Assembly: GCF_000378385.1 (NCBI RefSeq)
Contig: NZ_KB899660.1
Coordinates: forward strand, 806,001 to 870,000
Direction: 5' to 3'
Length of the DNA: 64,000 bases
DNA from: Paenibacillus daejeonensis DSM 15491
GTDB lineage: Bacteria > Bacillota > Bacilli > Paenibacillales > Paenibacillaceae
Shown here: one piece after another, positions 44,167-53,375 of the stretch
Layout of the letters: each line of letters starts with the position of its first letter
Numbering within the stretch: the stretch's first letter is position 1
The notes under the pieces: generated by a model
Seen by the model: the letters and a program-made list of their open reading frames with translations, nothing else
Database searches by the model: none
What the model was told of the DNA's origin: nothing
Program-made: the position numbers and the translations under genes

Positions 44167-45141
44167 TCAAGCCCGGGGGGCTCCCACAGAGCGACGCGTA
44201 TGCAGCACAGGCTTGATTGTGTGACTGAGGTGCTCCGCACCGTCCTGCAGGATCTGCATCATCATCTCCACCGTGCGCTCGGCAACCTCTTCGAGAGGCG
44301 GGCCTACTGAGGTGAGCGGCACCTCCGCATACGCCATCTCGGGCAATTCGTCATAGCCGATGAGCGACACCTTGTCAGGTACCGCAATGCCCCGCTCGGT
44401 GAAGGCTCGGAGCGCCCCACGCGTGACGAGATTGTTGCTGCCGATAAATGCGCTTGGCGAGTCGTCCTGTTCAGGCATCTGCATAATTGCTTTGTAGCCG
44501 TCCTCCCAGGCGAGACCGCCAGAGAGTACATCTCCTTGCCGGAGTGGCAGGCCAAAATCCAACAGCGCTTCCTTATAGCCGCGCAGCTTGACCTCTTGCG
44601 AATCGCCTATAAAGCCGATTCTGCGGTGACCCAGCTTGAACAGATGCTCTACCGCCGCATAAATTCCTGCCTTGCGGTCGATTTGCAGCGCATGCACCGG
44701 AAGATGCAAGTTGCTGCCTACGACCAGCAGCGGCGTATCCAGCGTGGACAATCGCTTGGATAGCTGCAGCGCATGCTCCTCGACGTCCCCCCAGAAGATG
44801 AGCCCGTCTACTCTCATCTGTCTGAACCAATCCGAGGCTTGCTCCGGCGGCGACATCATCATAACGATCTCATAGCCGTGAACCTGGAACATCTGGAATA
44901 GACGCATTGCGAGCTGGGCATACAGCGGATTGTTGACATCCTGCCAGATCAGTCCGATCATCTGACTCTTGCCGCTGACCAGCTGCCTGGCCAGCAGATT
45001 TCTGCGGTAGCCGTACTGCTCGGCGATTTGCAGCACCTTGCGTTTGGTCTCTTCCTTCACTAGCGGACTATCGTTAAGCGCTTTCGAGACTGTGCTGAAG
45101 CTGCATCCGGCGAGCTTGGCTATTTCCTTAATCGTTATCAT
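44167..45141 (-). CDS. LacI-family regulator of uronate genes
   Basis: 324 residues. The N-terminal helix-turn-helix (IKEIAKLAGCSFSTVSKALN) and hinge (RRNLLARQLVSGKSQ) are followed by a periplasmic-binding-like sensor domain ending in VPLTSVGPPLEEVAERTVEMM-type sequence (key part VPLTSVGPP). It probably binds O1 and O2, controlling uxaBAC and itself and perhaps the divergent GH27 gene; the inducer may be a uronate (inference). Confidence 0.93.
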   Translation of the reverse strand: MITIKEIAKLAGCSFSTVSKALNDSPLVKEETKRKVLQIAEQYGYRRNLLARQLVSGKSQMIGLIWQDVNNPLYAQLAMRLFQMFQVHGYEIVMMMSPPEQASDWFRQMRVDGLIFWGDVEEHALQLSKRLSTLDTPLLVVGSNLHLPVHALQIDRKAGIYAAVEHLFKLGHRRIGFIGDSQEVKLRGYKEALLDFGLPLRQGDVLSGGLAWEDGYKAIMQMPEQDDSPSAFIGSNNLVTRGALRAFTERGIAVPDKVSLIGYDELPEMAYAEVPLTSVGPPLEEVAERTVEMMMQILQDGAEHLSHTIKPVLHTRRSVGAPRA

Positions 45142-45177
45142 CTTCTACCCAACCCGCTTTCGCCTTGCTTTGCCTTC

Positions 45178-45222
45178 ACTATAGCACAATCTTTGCACTT
45201 CTTCAATAACAACGTTGTTATT
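45178..45222 (-). promoter_or_regulatory. lacI promoter with operator O2
   Basis: Minus strand: -35 TTGAAG (45201-45206), 17 nt, -10 TATAGT (45178-45183). The palindrome AATAACAACGTTGTTATT (45205-45222) touches the -35, indicating autoregulation. It also lies 118 nt upstream of the GH27 start on the other strand. Confidence 0.82.
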
Positions 45223-45339
45223 ATATTGTTATGATTGGGAGAGCAATATTTTGCTAATGGGAGCAAGCATTTAGGATAGTTATTGTGATGCGCTCGTACT
45301 ATGATAATCACAAACGTACTTAGGAGGTTGCTGCAGCTC

Positions 45340-46623
45340 ATGAATCATCATCACTACGCAACGACGCCACCGATGGGGTGGAACAGTTGGGATTGCTACG
45401 GAGCAAGTGTGACGGAAGAGGAAGTTCGAGGCAATGCAGACTATATGGCCACACATCTGAAGGATTATGGATGGGAATATGTCGTCGTGGATATCCAATG
45501 GTATGAGCCTGGCGCTTACTCTTCCTCTTATCGACCGTTTGTCCCGCTGGTCATGGACGAGTATTCCCGCCTCATGCCGGCTGAGAACCGTTTTCCTTCT
45601 GCCGCAGGCGGTAAGGGCTTTCAACCCTTGGCCGAATACGTCCATGGCCTTGGCCTCAAGTTCGGTATTCATATCATGCGGGGCATACCCCGGCAGGCAG
45701 TTCATGCCGATACCGCAATTCTGGGCACCGAAGCGACAGCCCGCCAAATCGCGCATACCAATTCCATCTGCCCTTGGAACACCGATATGTATGGCGTGAA
45801 TGCCGACAAGGATGGTTCCCAAGCCTATTATGATTCGCTATTCGAGCTGTACGCCTCTTGGGGTGTGGATTTTGTAAAGGTCGATGATATTGCGGCTTCC
45901 CGATTGTATCATTTCCATCAAGCCGAAATTGAAATGATCCGCAAAGCGATTGACCGCTGTGGCCGTCCCATGGTGCTCAGTCTCTCCCCCGGGCCTGCTC
46001 CGTTAGAGCATGCCGAGGTGTTGTCCTCCAATGCCAACATGTGGCGGATGACGGACGATTACTGGGACTTATGGAAGCTGCTGGAGGGCATGTTTGAACG
46101 CTGCGACAAATGGTCTGCGGTCGTTGCGCCAGGTCAATGGCCCGATTGCGACATGCTGCCGCTCGGACATATCGGCATTCGCTCGGTAGATGGCGGCGGC
46201 AGTGATCGCTGGACCCGCTTCACGCGCGACGAGCAAGTGACGATGATGACGCTCTGGTCCATCTTCCGCTCTCCGCTGATGTTCGGCGGCGAGCTGCGCG
46301 ACAATGATGACTGGACCAACAGCCTGTTGACCAATCGCGACGTGCTGAATCTGCATCGTCATGGGCATAGCGCCCGCCAATTGGAGCGTGAGCATGAACG
46401 CATCGTCTGGACAGCCAGCGATGACAATGGTCATCGATACCTGGCCTTATTCAATACTGGCGAGCACGCCCAGGAATATGCGCTCCAGTCCTACCTGTCT
46501 GAGGAAGGTGCCCTTCGTGAAATTCGCGATCTCTGGCAGCAGCAGGACCTTACACCCGACGGAGAACTATCTGTTACCGTTCCATCGCATGGTGCCGTAT
46601 TGCTCAGGCTCACTAGTAGATAG
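45340..46623 (+). CDS. GH27 family alpha-galactosidase-like glycoside hydrolase
   Basis: 427 residues from the ATG at 45340, behind TAGGAGG with a longish spacer. Family landmarks: TPPMGWNSWDCYG at the start, VDFVKVDDI with the probable nucleophile D182, WRMTDDYWD with the acid/base, and a C-terminal beta domain. No signal peptide, so it likely acts inside the cell. GH27 enzymes remove alpha-galactosyl or alpha-N-acetylgalactosaminyl groups; specificity is not clear. Confidence 0.9.
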   Translation: MNHHHYATTPPMGWNSWDCYGASVTEEEVRGNADYMATHLKDYGWEYVVVDIQWYEPGAYSSSYRPFVPLVMDEYSRLMPAENRFPSAAGGKGFQPLAEYVHGLGLKFGIHIMRGIPRQAVHADTAILGTEATARQIAHTNSICPWNTDMYGVNADKDGSQAYYDSLFELYASWGVDFVKVDDIAASRLYHFHQAEIEMIRKAIDRCGRPMVLSLSPGPAPLEHAEVLSSNANMWRMTDDYWDLWKLLEGMFERCDKWSAVVAPGQWPDCDMLPLGHIGIRSVDGGGSDRWTRFTRDEQVTMMTLWSIFRSPLMFGGELRDNDDWTNSLLTNRDVLNLHRHGHSARQLEREHERIVWTASDDNGHRYLALFNTGEHAQEYALQSYLSEEGALREIRDLWQQQDLTPDGELSVTVPSHGAVLLRLTSR

Positions 46624-46670
46624 CTCCTTAAATAACGTTCCTATGCCTGTTGCGAGGAGAGGGGGCTTAC

Positions 46671-46745
46671 GATCGCTGTTGTCCCCAGATTTCATTTTCA
46701 CTAACCGCTTAAGCGGTAGAAATCCGGGGACAAAGGCGAACGCTT
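46671..46745. repeat. Diverged core of the hairpin repeat (R1, inverted relative to R2/R3)
   Basis: TTGTCCCCAGATTTC (46679-46693) pairs with GAAATCCGGGGACAA (46719-46733) around an inner ACCGCTTAAGCGGT. The same core is found at 52237-52393 and 55980-56136. A further hairpin CGCTTTCT/AGAAAGCG follows at 46749-46767. With the terminator at 46840 this accounts for the 313-bp gap after the GH27 gene. Confidence 0.8.
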
Positions 46746-46839
46746 AAACGCTTTCTGCAAGAAAGCGACTTCGGAAGCATTAACCTTTCTCCAGCCTCCC
46801 TCTCCTCTTCACGCCTCATCATCCGTTTATTTCAAAGAT

Positions 46840-46904
46840 ATAGCCTGTCTGTACACAAGAACGACGGCGTCAAGCTGTCGATTCATCGTGTATAGACAGG
46901 CTAT
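46840..46904. terminator. Long hairpin between GH27 and cohesin-SLH genes
   Basis: ATAGCCTGTCTGTACAC (46840-46856) pairs with GTGTATAGACAGGCTAT (46888-46904). T-rich flanks are short on both strands (TGTTCTT; ATCTTTG), so it may serve both convergent genes. Confidence 0.65.
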
Positions 46905-46936
46905 TGTTCTTAGAGCCGGCTTATGATGACTCACAT

Positions 46937-47971
46937 TTACATCTGGTCCAACAGTCTCAGAATCAAGGTCACCGCTTCGGCACGGGTGGTGTACCCCGCC
47001 GGCGCAAACCGGTTGTTGTCTCTTCCCTGGACAATGCCAATGTCAGAAGCTGCAGCGACAGCCGGGTAAGCCCACTGCGGAATCTGATTGGTATCAGCAA
47101 AGGCAAGTGGCGCGCTCGAATCTCTGAGATCGTCATATCCCAGCACTCGCATGACCAGGACGGTTATTTCGGAGCGGGTAATCCGCTGTGACGGCCTGAA
47201 TGTGCCGTCTTCATAGCCCTTGACTAATCCGGCAGCTACGCTTTGAGCCACATGGGCTTTGGCATACGCTGGAATCTGATCATGGTCCCTGAACGTCTGA
47301 ACCTGATCCAAGGGATAGGACAGTTCAAGAGCCCTGGCAAGCATTGTCGTAAATTGGGCGCGAGTTACTTCTTCTTGTGGTGCAAACCGGCCATCCGGGT
47401 ATCCGGTAACCCATCCCATCTCCGTTGCTCTTGCAATCTCCTTCTCAGCCCAGTGGCCTACGGTATCCTGATAGTAGATTTCTTCCTTCACAGGAGCAGG
47501 ATTGGTGACCTCGACTTTAATGCCAGGCTCGGCAGTCGTTGTACTGCTACCCTTGCTGTCTACGAGCTTCACACGTTTTAACTCAATAGCAGCAGCACCC
47601 TCACCTATCACTTCAAATCGCAAGGAGGCGAGGTGCGACTGACCACTCTTGCCCTTGTTATTCCCAACAATAGTATGGGCGAAAATAATACTATCCTTCT
47701 CAACAATCGGAGGGACAGTGAAGCCAGCCCAACTCGTGGTGGCTTGGTGAAACTTCATCAGGCTGGGGTCATACGACAGACGCAGCTCGTAGCCATAAAC
47801 ATCATTCAACATATGACCTTCCACCGTAATCATCACTTCATCACCAACGTCCGCAAGGCCGACGGAGCTGCTCATCGTGAAATGGGGTTTGTCCTGGGCG
47901 AACGCCATGGTCGGCAGCATCGCGAATAGCAGGAGCGTGGACAGCAGCAGCTGCAGTATTCGAATCTTCAA
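46937..47971 (-). CDS. Secreted cohesin-domain protein with three SLH domains
   Basis: 344 residues starting at TTG, with GGGAG 9 nt upstream. Signal peptide 1-25 (cleavage near AFA-QD), one cohesin-like domain (about 30-155, GYELRLSYDPS... LASLRFEVIG), then SLH repeats at about 167-215, 226-275 and 289-341 (WVTGYPDGRFAP, LVKGYEDGTFRPSQ, IVQGRDNNRFAP). SLH domains bind pyruvylated wall polymer, so the cohesin would be displayed on the cell surface as an anchor for a dockerin protein. It follows the dockerin-bearing esterase by 121 nt on the same strand. Confidence 0.88.
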   Translation of the reverse strand: MKIRILQLLLSTLLLFAMLPTMAFAQDKPHFTMSSSVGLADVGDEVMITVEGHMLNDVYGYELRLSYDPSLMKFHQATTSWAGFTVPPIVEKDSIIFAHTIVGNNKGKSGQSHLASLRFEVIGEGAAAIELKRVKLVDSKGSSTTTAEPGIKVEVTNPAPVKEEIYYQDTVGHWAEKEIARATEMGWVTGYPDGRFAPQEEVTRAQFTTMLARALELSYPLDQVQTFRDHDQIPAYAKAHVAQSVAAGLVKGYEDGTFRPSQRITRSEITVLVMRVLGYDDLRDSSAPLAFADTNQIPQWAYPAVAAASDIGIVQGRDNNRFAPAGYTTRAEAVTLILRLLDQM

Positions 47972-48092
47972 GCAGATCGTCTCCCTTGTTCATAGACATC
48001 AGTTTTTGGAATTGGTTCATTGGCAGCAGATCCAAGGCTATCGAACGGAACGCATGAGGCCTGAACGATAACCTTGGACTGCAGCTTAATGA

Positions 48093-50114
48093 TTAGTTAG
48101 TCAGGATGAGACGCGCCAAGGCGACAAGATCTTCAATGTCAATAACGCCATCTTGATTCAAGTCATATGCCTTGAACTGGTTCCAATCTGGACTATCTGA
48201 AGTTTTGCCATATGCCTTAGCAACCAATGCCAGGTCACCAACGCTTACTCTGTCATCGTTATTCAGGTCACCAGGAATAATTGGTTTGCGAATTTCAACG
48301 ACATGTGTATCGCCATCAACAACGGATTCCACACCTTCGCCATCGGCAATAACAAGCTGCGAGACTTGAATATCCGTCACACCGGTTGTATTTTTGGCTC
48401 GGAAATGCAGGGTAATGAGATTCTGATTCGGATCATTCACTCCTTCATTGATATGGACGCCAAGGATTCGAATGCTTCCTTCTTGCCCCTCTGTGTCCAC
48501 AATAATGAACTTGTCGGCATGAGCAGAGACGGGAGAGCCCACCAGCTCCAGCTTGGCAGCATCGTAGACGATGGTGATGTCTTGGGCATATACATCCTGA
48601 TTTACGTCCTTCAGGCCATAAGTGACATCGAATTGTTGACCCGGTTGTACTACCTCTGGACCTGTCAGCATGGCTGAGCTGGAAGTAACGGACGCAACGG
48701 TTACTTTAGCTTTTGCTTTCTTCAGCGTACCTTCAATTGTACCTTCTACTTCAAATACGCCTGCTACAGCATAACGCTGTGGATCAATAGCGTCCCACAC
48801 CACAGGACGGTTTTCCGTGGCAATTCCTGTCGCACTGGAATTGACTTCAACGGCTACTGTATCTGGAAGTACAGGAGCTACCTTGGCATTCGTGCTCACT
48901 TCTACATCCTCGATGCCTCTGATTTTGTTCTGTTCGAACAACCAATCAATCAGCATGCCGCGCTCTGGATGCACGTATTCGTTGTAGACTGGCAGCCAGA
49001 CCGAGTGACCATCGAAGCGATGCCCGTTATATGGCGGGTCCATTAATTGATTAAAAGGAATGATGGTCAACAGGGAATCGTTCCAATAAGGCGAGTAGGT
49101 TTTGTCCGTGTTCACCACCGAGTTGTACAAGAAATCCTCTTCATCAACAAACGTCCACAGTGGCAGATTGGCTACCTTTTTAGCATTCTCTACATTCTGC
49201 GGTCCGCCAGCAGGGCATAGAGGGGCAGCTGCAGCTGCGAGTTCCGGATATGTCCGCAAGAAGGTCCAGGTGGAGCCTCCACCCATGGAGAACCCCGTGA
49301 TATAGATTCGGTTCGGGTCCACCTTGCCCTCTTTAATCATTTTGTCGATAACAGCTTTCACTTTGTGCATGCTCTCTACCGTCGTTGCATTACGTGGAGC
49401 CAGCACGTGCGTGGGATACTTTTCCTGATTCTCAGGGTTGGCCCATACCGTACCGCCGTTGCTGAATCGGATCGGCGTATAGATATCATTGCCCTGTCCG
49501 CCACCGTGGAAGAAAACGACGAGCGGCAGCGGCTCCTGAGCGTCATTGTTATAGAAGTAGCTGTAATCCAGCCCGTCATGATTGGCATATTTGTATTGAT
49601 CCAGGACAGGACTCACAACTCCGGTCTGGGCAAAAGTTGGTGCGAGGGATGAGCCGTCAGCATACGAAAGTTTGTCGCCCTTGTATGTGATGGTATACTT
49701 GGAATCCAGGGTATATCCCCCATCAATCGCTGTACCGCCATCGCCCCAGCCCACATCTGCAAAATCAACAATGATATATCGGCCGCTATCTGAGGGAGAA
49801 CCAGTATCCTTCACTTGGCTGATATAGACATCCGTGACCACTCGTGGACCATCATACACGACAAAATCAGGATTCACTTTTCTTGTAGACTTTACATGAA
49901 CACTGAAATCGCTTACAGAAATGGAGGCATCGTTTACATTTTTCCCTGCATCTATAATGACAGCATCCGTCCGCTCTTCAAAAGCAAAATTCACGTTCTT
50001 CAGGATAAACGGTAAAGCCCCATCCGTTGGCCCCTCATCGGCAAAGGCCGAAGGCAAACTGAAGGCCATAATTAAAAGTGAAAGATAAATCGTCACATAC
50101 CTTTTTCTAAACAC
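48093..50114 (-). CDS. Secreted esterase with cohesin and dockerin domains
   Basis: 673 residues starting with GTG. Order: signal peptide 1-25; N-terminal beta domain (about 35-165); alpha/beta-hydrolase (about 168-395) with FFHGGG, GFSMGGG (S276), candidate acid D324 or D327 and H370; an Ig-like domain (about 403-475); a cohesin-like domain (about 479-608); a type I dockerin (about 612-673) with two calcium loops, DLNNDDR at 616 and DLNQDGVID at 651. The hydrolase part resembles PHB-depolymerase/feruloyl-type esterases. It could dock on the SLH-anchored cohesin next door or polymerise with itself (inference). Confidence 0.88.
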   Translation of the reverse strand: MFRKRYVTIYLSLLIMAFSLPSAFADEGPTDGALPFILKNVNFAFEERTDAVIIDAGKNVNDASISVSDFSVHVKSTRKVNPDFVVYDGPRVVTDVYISQVKDTGSPSDSGRYIIVDFADVGWGDGGTAIDGGYTLDSKYTITYKGDKLSYADGSSLAPTFAQTGVVSPVLDQYKYANHDGLDYSYFYNNDAQEPLPLVVFFHGGGQGNDIYTPIRFSNGGTVWANPENQEKYPTHVLAPRNATTVESMHKVKAVIDKMIKEGKVDPNRIYITGFSMGGGSTWTFLRTYPELAAAAAPLCPAGGPQNVENAKKVANLPLWTFVDEEDFLYNSVVNTDKTYSPYWNDSLLTIIPFNQLMDPPYNGHRFDGHSVWLPVYNEYVHPERGMLIDWLFEQNKIRGIEDVEVSTNAKVAPVLPDTVAVEVNSSATGIATENRPVVWDAIDPQRYAVAGVFEVEGTIEGTLKKAKAKVTVASVTSSSAMLTGPEVVQPGQQFDVTYGLKDVNQDVYAQDITIVYDAAKLELVGSPVSAHADKFIIVDTEGQEGSIRILGVHINEGVNDPNQNLITLHFRAKNTTGVTDIQVSQLVIADGEGVESVVDGDTHVVEIRKPIIPGDLNNDDRVSVGDLALVAKAYGKTSDSPDWNQFKAYDLNQDGVIDIEDLVALARLILTN

Positions 50115-50134
50115 AGGACATTGCTCCCTTCAAT

Positions 50135-50214
50135 AATTTCGTTTTAGCAAATCAGAATCAATTACTCCTAAGTTCATTGCATGTATCATTCCTCCATTTG
50201 CAATTTCGTTTTAG
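50135..50214. promoter_or_regulatory. Pair of 13-bp direct repeats upstream of the esterase gene
   Basis: AATTTCGTTTTAG occurs at 50135-50147 and 50202-50214, 67 bp apart, in the leader/promoter region of the esterase. Possible regulator half-sites; no match recognised. Confidence 0.5.
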
Positions 50215-50342
50215 TTCAATCTGAGCGTAACAGAAGAATCAAGAAAAAAACGTCGAATAATGGTTGCCCATAAGCACCATTTTTCCACGAAGAATATGCA
50301 TATAGACCTAGATCTACAAGCAGGGTTCCTTTCATTAGCATA

Positions 50343-50384
50343 TAAAAAAAAGGCCAGTCTCTCCTGGATGGAGAGATTGACCTT
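50343..50384 (-). terminator. Intrinsic terminator of the DUF2157-GDYXXLXY operon
   Basis: Minus strand: AAGGTCAATCTCTCC, 5-nt loop, GGAGAGACTGGCCTT with two wobble or mismatch pairs, then TTTTTT. Confidence 0.85.
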
Positions 50385-50406
50385 ATGCGCCTATTCCTTG
50401 TTCGTC

Positions 50407-50931
50407 TTAAGGCAGAATAAGCTCCATAATTCGTGCCTGTCCCCAGGGGGCTATACGTACATGAGCCTGTAAATTCACACGCTCTTCCTCAATCGCACGT
50501 CCCGTGCCTTCGGGGACATAGTACCGCTCCAGTCCATAGCGAATCTGGATTTCTTGCCCACCTGCATACCTGACCTGACCACGCAGTACAGCTTCATTCT
50601 CCGCTGTGTCTGGTCGCTCTGGTGAGACAGCTACCGCCTCGTAGATTTCCCCCTCATCTGCGGAGCGGCGCAGCTTGACGTAGACCATATCCTTCGAGCT
50701 TGGTTGTCCCGCTCCTGTCCACATCGATGCATCCAGACTGCTAATCTCGTATCGTAAAACGACATAATCCCCATAGAACAAATCTCTTGGATCAACGGGA
50801 GCCGTTTTTAATGTGATCTGTTGGCCATACCAGCCCACCGCGGCGTTGGAAATCGCCATCCCTGCCAGAACAGCGATCTGCAACGAAACCAGGATAGCCA
50901 GCAGCCATCTTCTACGCAAGGGATTACGCAT
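50407..50931 (-). CDS. GDYXXLXY-domain membrane-anchored protein
   Basis: 174 residues with one N-terminal membrane helix (about 9-31) and the family signature GDYVVLRYE at about 54-62. The family is nearly always beside DUF2157 proteins, as here; function unknown. Its ATG overlaps the DUF2157 stop by 8 nt. Confidence 0.88.
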   Translation of the reverse strand: MRNPLRRRWLLAILVSLQIAVLAGMAISNAAVGWYGQQITLKTAPVDPRDLFYGDYVVLRYEISSLDASMWTGAGQPSSKDMVYVKLRRSADEGEIYEAVAVSPERPDTAENEAVLRGQVRYAGGQEIQIRYGLERYYVPEGTGRAIEEERVNLQAHVRIAPWGQARIMELILP

Positions 50932-52150
50932 CTTTATCCCCTCCTTCCCCGTTCAGAAAGCTTTTCCGCCGCCGATTCAAGTACCAGCTGAGGAGCAGCA
51001 GCAGAATTCCTCCGAGTATGAAGAACAAAGATTTGTCCATGAAATCCCAAGCCAGCCGGACATAGGCCAGAAGCACAGCGAATAGAAACAGGAACGTACC
51101 CAGGTTAACACGGAACCGCCATTGCTCGGAGTAACCATGCCACAACACATATAGAGAGTAGAAGCATAGCGCCAGCAGATAAAGGAATCCCGAACCTTGT
51201 GTAATGAAGAACCATGGCAGCAACAATAACCAGTCCCCCATTGTCCCGATGCGACTGTGCCTCCGCTTGCCCAATGCCGAGATAGCCAGCAGGCCGGCGA
51301 ATACAAGCAAGAAGATTACCGTCTTCATCAAGTCTTCAGCAGCAAAGGTCAGGACGGGAATCTCTTCCGCGAAGAGAACCATGATAATGCCGAAGATATA
51401 CATACCTGTCAGTACGCTGCCTTGCAGTCCGAAGACATCACCGCGATCCTTCAGCCAATCGGCCGCGGCATAGATCGCCATAGCCGGCAGGAAGAACCAG
51501 ATGATCTTCCACTCCTGCATTCCAATCATGAGCACGGATTGCAACACCAGACTGAGTCCAAGCGCCCATGCCAGCCATCCATTGCGGTATCGCAGCCAAT
51601 ACGCTCCAAGACCAATCGCAAGAACCAGGAATGGGAAGATATTGAATTGTTCTGTATCTAACAAGCTATAATATTGCGAAATATTTAGCACAATAACGGA
51701 ATACAGGAACAGTATCCGCGATGGGTACAACCACGTCAGCAAAACGGCGGCAAGGCCCCATATTAAAAACGCAGTGGACTGTACCAGCAGCAGATGGTAC
51801 ATCTGCACGATCAGGAAAATCGATCCTCCAAAGCTGGTTAAACCGATTGCCAGGAGACCCATACCAAGACGCTGATCTCCGTTGCGATGGAAACGTTCAC
51901 CTACAAAATAGAAACCAGTCATCACTGCAATAAGCAGCAGGAGCCGCCATAGATGTCCGATGGCTTGCCAGTTGGCAGCGACATAGGTCAGGATGCCAAT
52001 GCCCACCAGCAAGCTGCCCAAAATCGGCAACAGGCCGATCGTCCGTTTTTTTTCATCATACAACGACAGCAGCTTCTCGGCTTGTGCCGGGGAGATAATA
52101 TCTTGCTGTACCCATGTGGGAGCTTCTTTTTCCAGCCATTTACGAGACAT
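50924..52150 (-). CDS. DUF2157 multi-helix membrane protein
   Basis: 408 residues from the ATG at 52150, the best-spaced start after AAAGGAGG (ATG at 52156 is also possible). A short cytosolic N-terminal segment (WVQQDIISPAQAEKLLSLY) typical of DUF2157 is followed by 12 or more hydrophobic helices. Partner of the GDYXXLXY protein; function unknown. Confidence 0.88.
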   Translation of the reverse strand: MSRKWLEKEAPTWVQQDIISPAQAEKLLSLYDEKKRTIGLLPILGSLLVGIGILTYVAANWQAIGHLWRLLLLIAVMTGFYFVGERFHRNGDQRLGMGLLAIGLTSFGGSIFLIVQMYHLLLVQSTAFLIWGLAAVLLTWLYPSRILFLYSVIVLNISQYYSLLDTEQFNIFPFLVLAIGLGAYWLRYRNGWLAWALGLSLVLQSVLMIGMQEWKIIWFFLPAMAIYAAADWLKDRGDVFGLQGSVLTGMYIFGIIMVLFAEEIPVLTFAAEDLMKTVIFLLVFAGLLAISALGKRRHSRIGTMGDWLLLLPWFFITQGSGFLYLLALCFYSLYVLWHGYSEQWRFRVNLGTFLFLFAVLLAYVRLAWDFMDKSLFFILGGILLLLLSWYLNRRRKSFLNGEGGDKDA

Positions 52151-52236
52151 GGTCATCACTCCTCCTTTTAAGGTAATTCGGTGCTGAAAAGCAATCTTTT
52201 TGAATTTGATTTGTATTAGTTTAAGTTATCAAAGTG

Positions 52237-52393
52237 TTGAAGAATGGCCGGAGAGGCACGGAATCGAATCTGGAAAAGCGAAGCGTTCGCCTTTGTCCCC
52301 GGATTTCAACCGCTAAAGCGGTTAAAAAGCCAAGAAATCTGGGGACAACAGCGATTGGAAGATCGATCCGTGACTGTAGGCTTTTCTTTTCAA
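52237..52393. repeat. 157-bp hairpin repeat R2
   Basis: About 94% identical over 157 bp to R3 (55980-56136), 9 differences by eye. The centre TTGTCCCCGGATTTC / GAAATCTGGGGACAA forms a long stem around CCGCTAAAGCGG. With a weak terminator at 52482 it fills the 376-bp gap 52151-52526. No transposase or target duplication seen. Confidence 0.9.
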
Positions 52394-52481
52394 CAACCTG
52401 AGTTATATCCTTAGTATAGCTTGCAGGGGCTGATTTCATAGTCCTAATCTTATCTAGTACCAGTGGACAGCCCAATACAAG

Positions 52482-52510
52482 AAGCTCCCAGCCCAATGGC
52501 CAGGAGCTCC
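52482..52510 (-). terminator. Weak hairpin downstream of uxuB
   Basis: It lies between the uxuB stop and R2. Minus strand GGAGCTCCTGGCC pairs with GGGCTGGGAGCTT using several G-U pairs; the tail is CTTCTTG, a poor T-run. May be the uxuB terminator. Confidence 0.4.
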
Positions 52511-52526
52511 ATATCCTATAAATTAC

Positions 52527-53375
52527 TTAAACGCCCGAGTAAGACATAAAGCCGCCATCGACCGGAACGGTAATGCCTGTAACAAATCCCGACATCTGAT
52601 CGTCCACCAGCCAGATAAGCGTACCAAGCAGATCCTCGGGTTTGCCGAATCGCCGCATGGGCGTATGGGCCATAATTTTGTGTGAACGATCGGTCAACGA
52701 GCCGTCCTCATTAGTAAGCAGCCGGCGGTTCTGCTCCGTCAGGAAGAAGCCCGGCGCAATAGCATTCACACGAATTCCGGCATCCGCCATATGAACGGCC
52801 AGCCATTGCGTGAAATTATCTACCGCTGCCTTGGCCGCACTGTATGCTGGCACCTTGGTCATAGGACTGGGTGCGCTCATGGAGGACATGTTAATGACAA
52901 CAGCCCCCGGACGATGGGTCATCCCGCGTGCAAACACTTGGGTCGGAATGAGCGTACCGATAAAGTTAAGATCGAAGACTTGTCCGAAGCCATCAACACT
53001 AAGATCAAAAAAGCTGGTCGTGTCAGGATCATCGACATCTTCCGAGCGGTAGGTTTCATTCGTTGTACTGCCCTTGGGATGGTTACCACCCGCACCGTTA
53101 ATCAAAATATCACAGCCGCCGAATGTGTTAGTTACAAGCGCCGCTGCCGCCTCAACGCTCGTGCGGTCCAGAACATCACATGCGATAGCGATGGCGTCCC
53201 CGCCTTGTTCCCGAATGGAGGCGGCAACCGCCTCTCCTTTTGCTGCGGTACGGTTAAGAATGGCTACCTTGACCCCGTGACGCCCCAGTTCCTTCGCCAT
53301 TGCTGCGCACAAGACGCCGCTGCCACCAGTCACGACAGCCGTTTTTCCTGCCAAACCTGGATGTATAGGTATCAT
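52527..53375 (-). CDS. uxuB: SDR-family D-mannonate oxidoreductase
   Basis: 282 residues from the ATG at 53375, behind GGGAGG. Rossmann motif [24 protein letters not shown], catalytic serine region INMSSMSA and YSAAKAA (YxxxK). This long SDR type with the NGAGGNHP segment is typical of fructuronate reductase/mannonate oxidoreductase beside uxuA. It interconverts D-fructuronate and D-mannonate. ATG overlaps the uxuA stop by 4 nt. Confidence 0.92.
   Translation of the reverse strand: MIPIHPGLAGKTAVVTGGSGVLCAAMAKELGRHGVKVAILNRTAAKGEAVAASIREQGGDAIAIACDVLDRTSVEAAAALVTNTFGGCDILINGAGGNHPKGSTTNETYRSEDVDDPDTTSFFDLSVDGFGQVFDLNFIGTLIPTQVFARGMTHRPGAVVINMSSMSAPSPMTKVPAYSAAKAAVDNFTQWLAVHMADAGIRVNAIAPGFFLTEQNRRLLTNEDGSLTDRSHKIMAHTPMRRFGKPEDLLGTLIWLVDDQMSGFVTGITVPVDGGFMSYSGV

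Noticed and set aside
52221-52496. 91-residue open frame on the minus strand, similar to one at 55934-56161.
   Set aside because: The similarity is simply repeat R2/R3 translated; the flanking residues differ and neither has a ribosome site.
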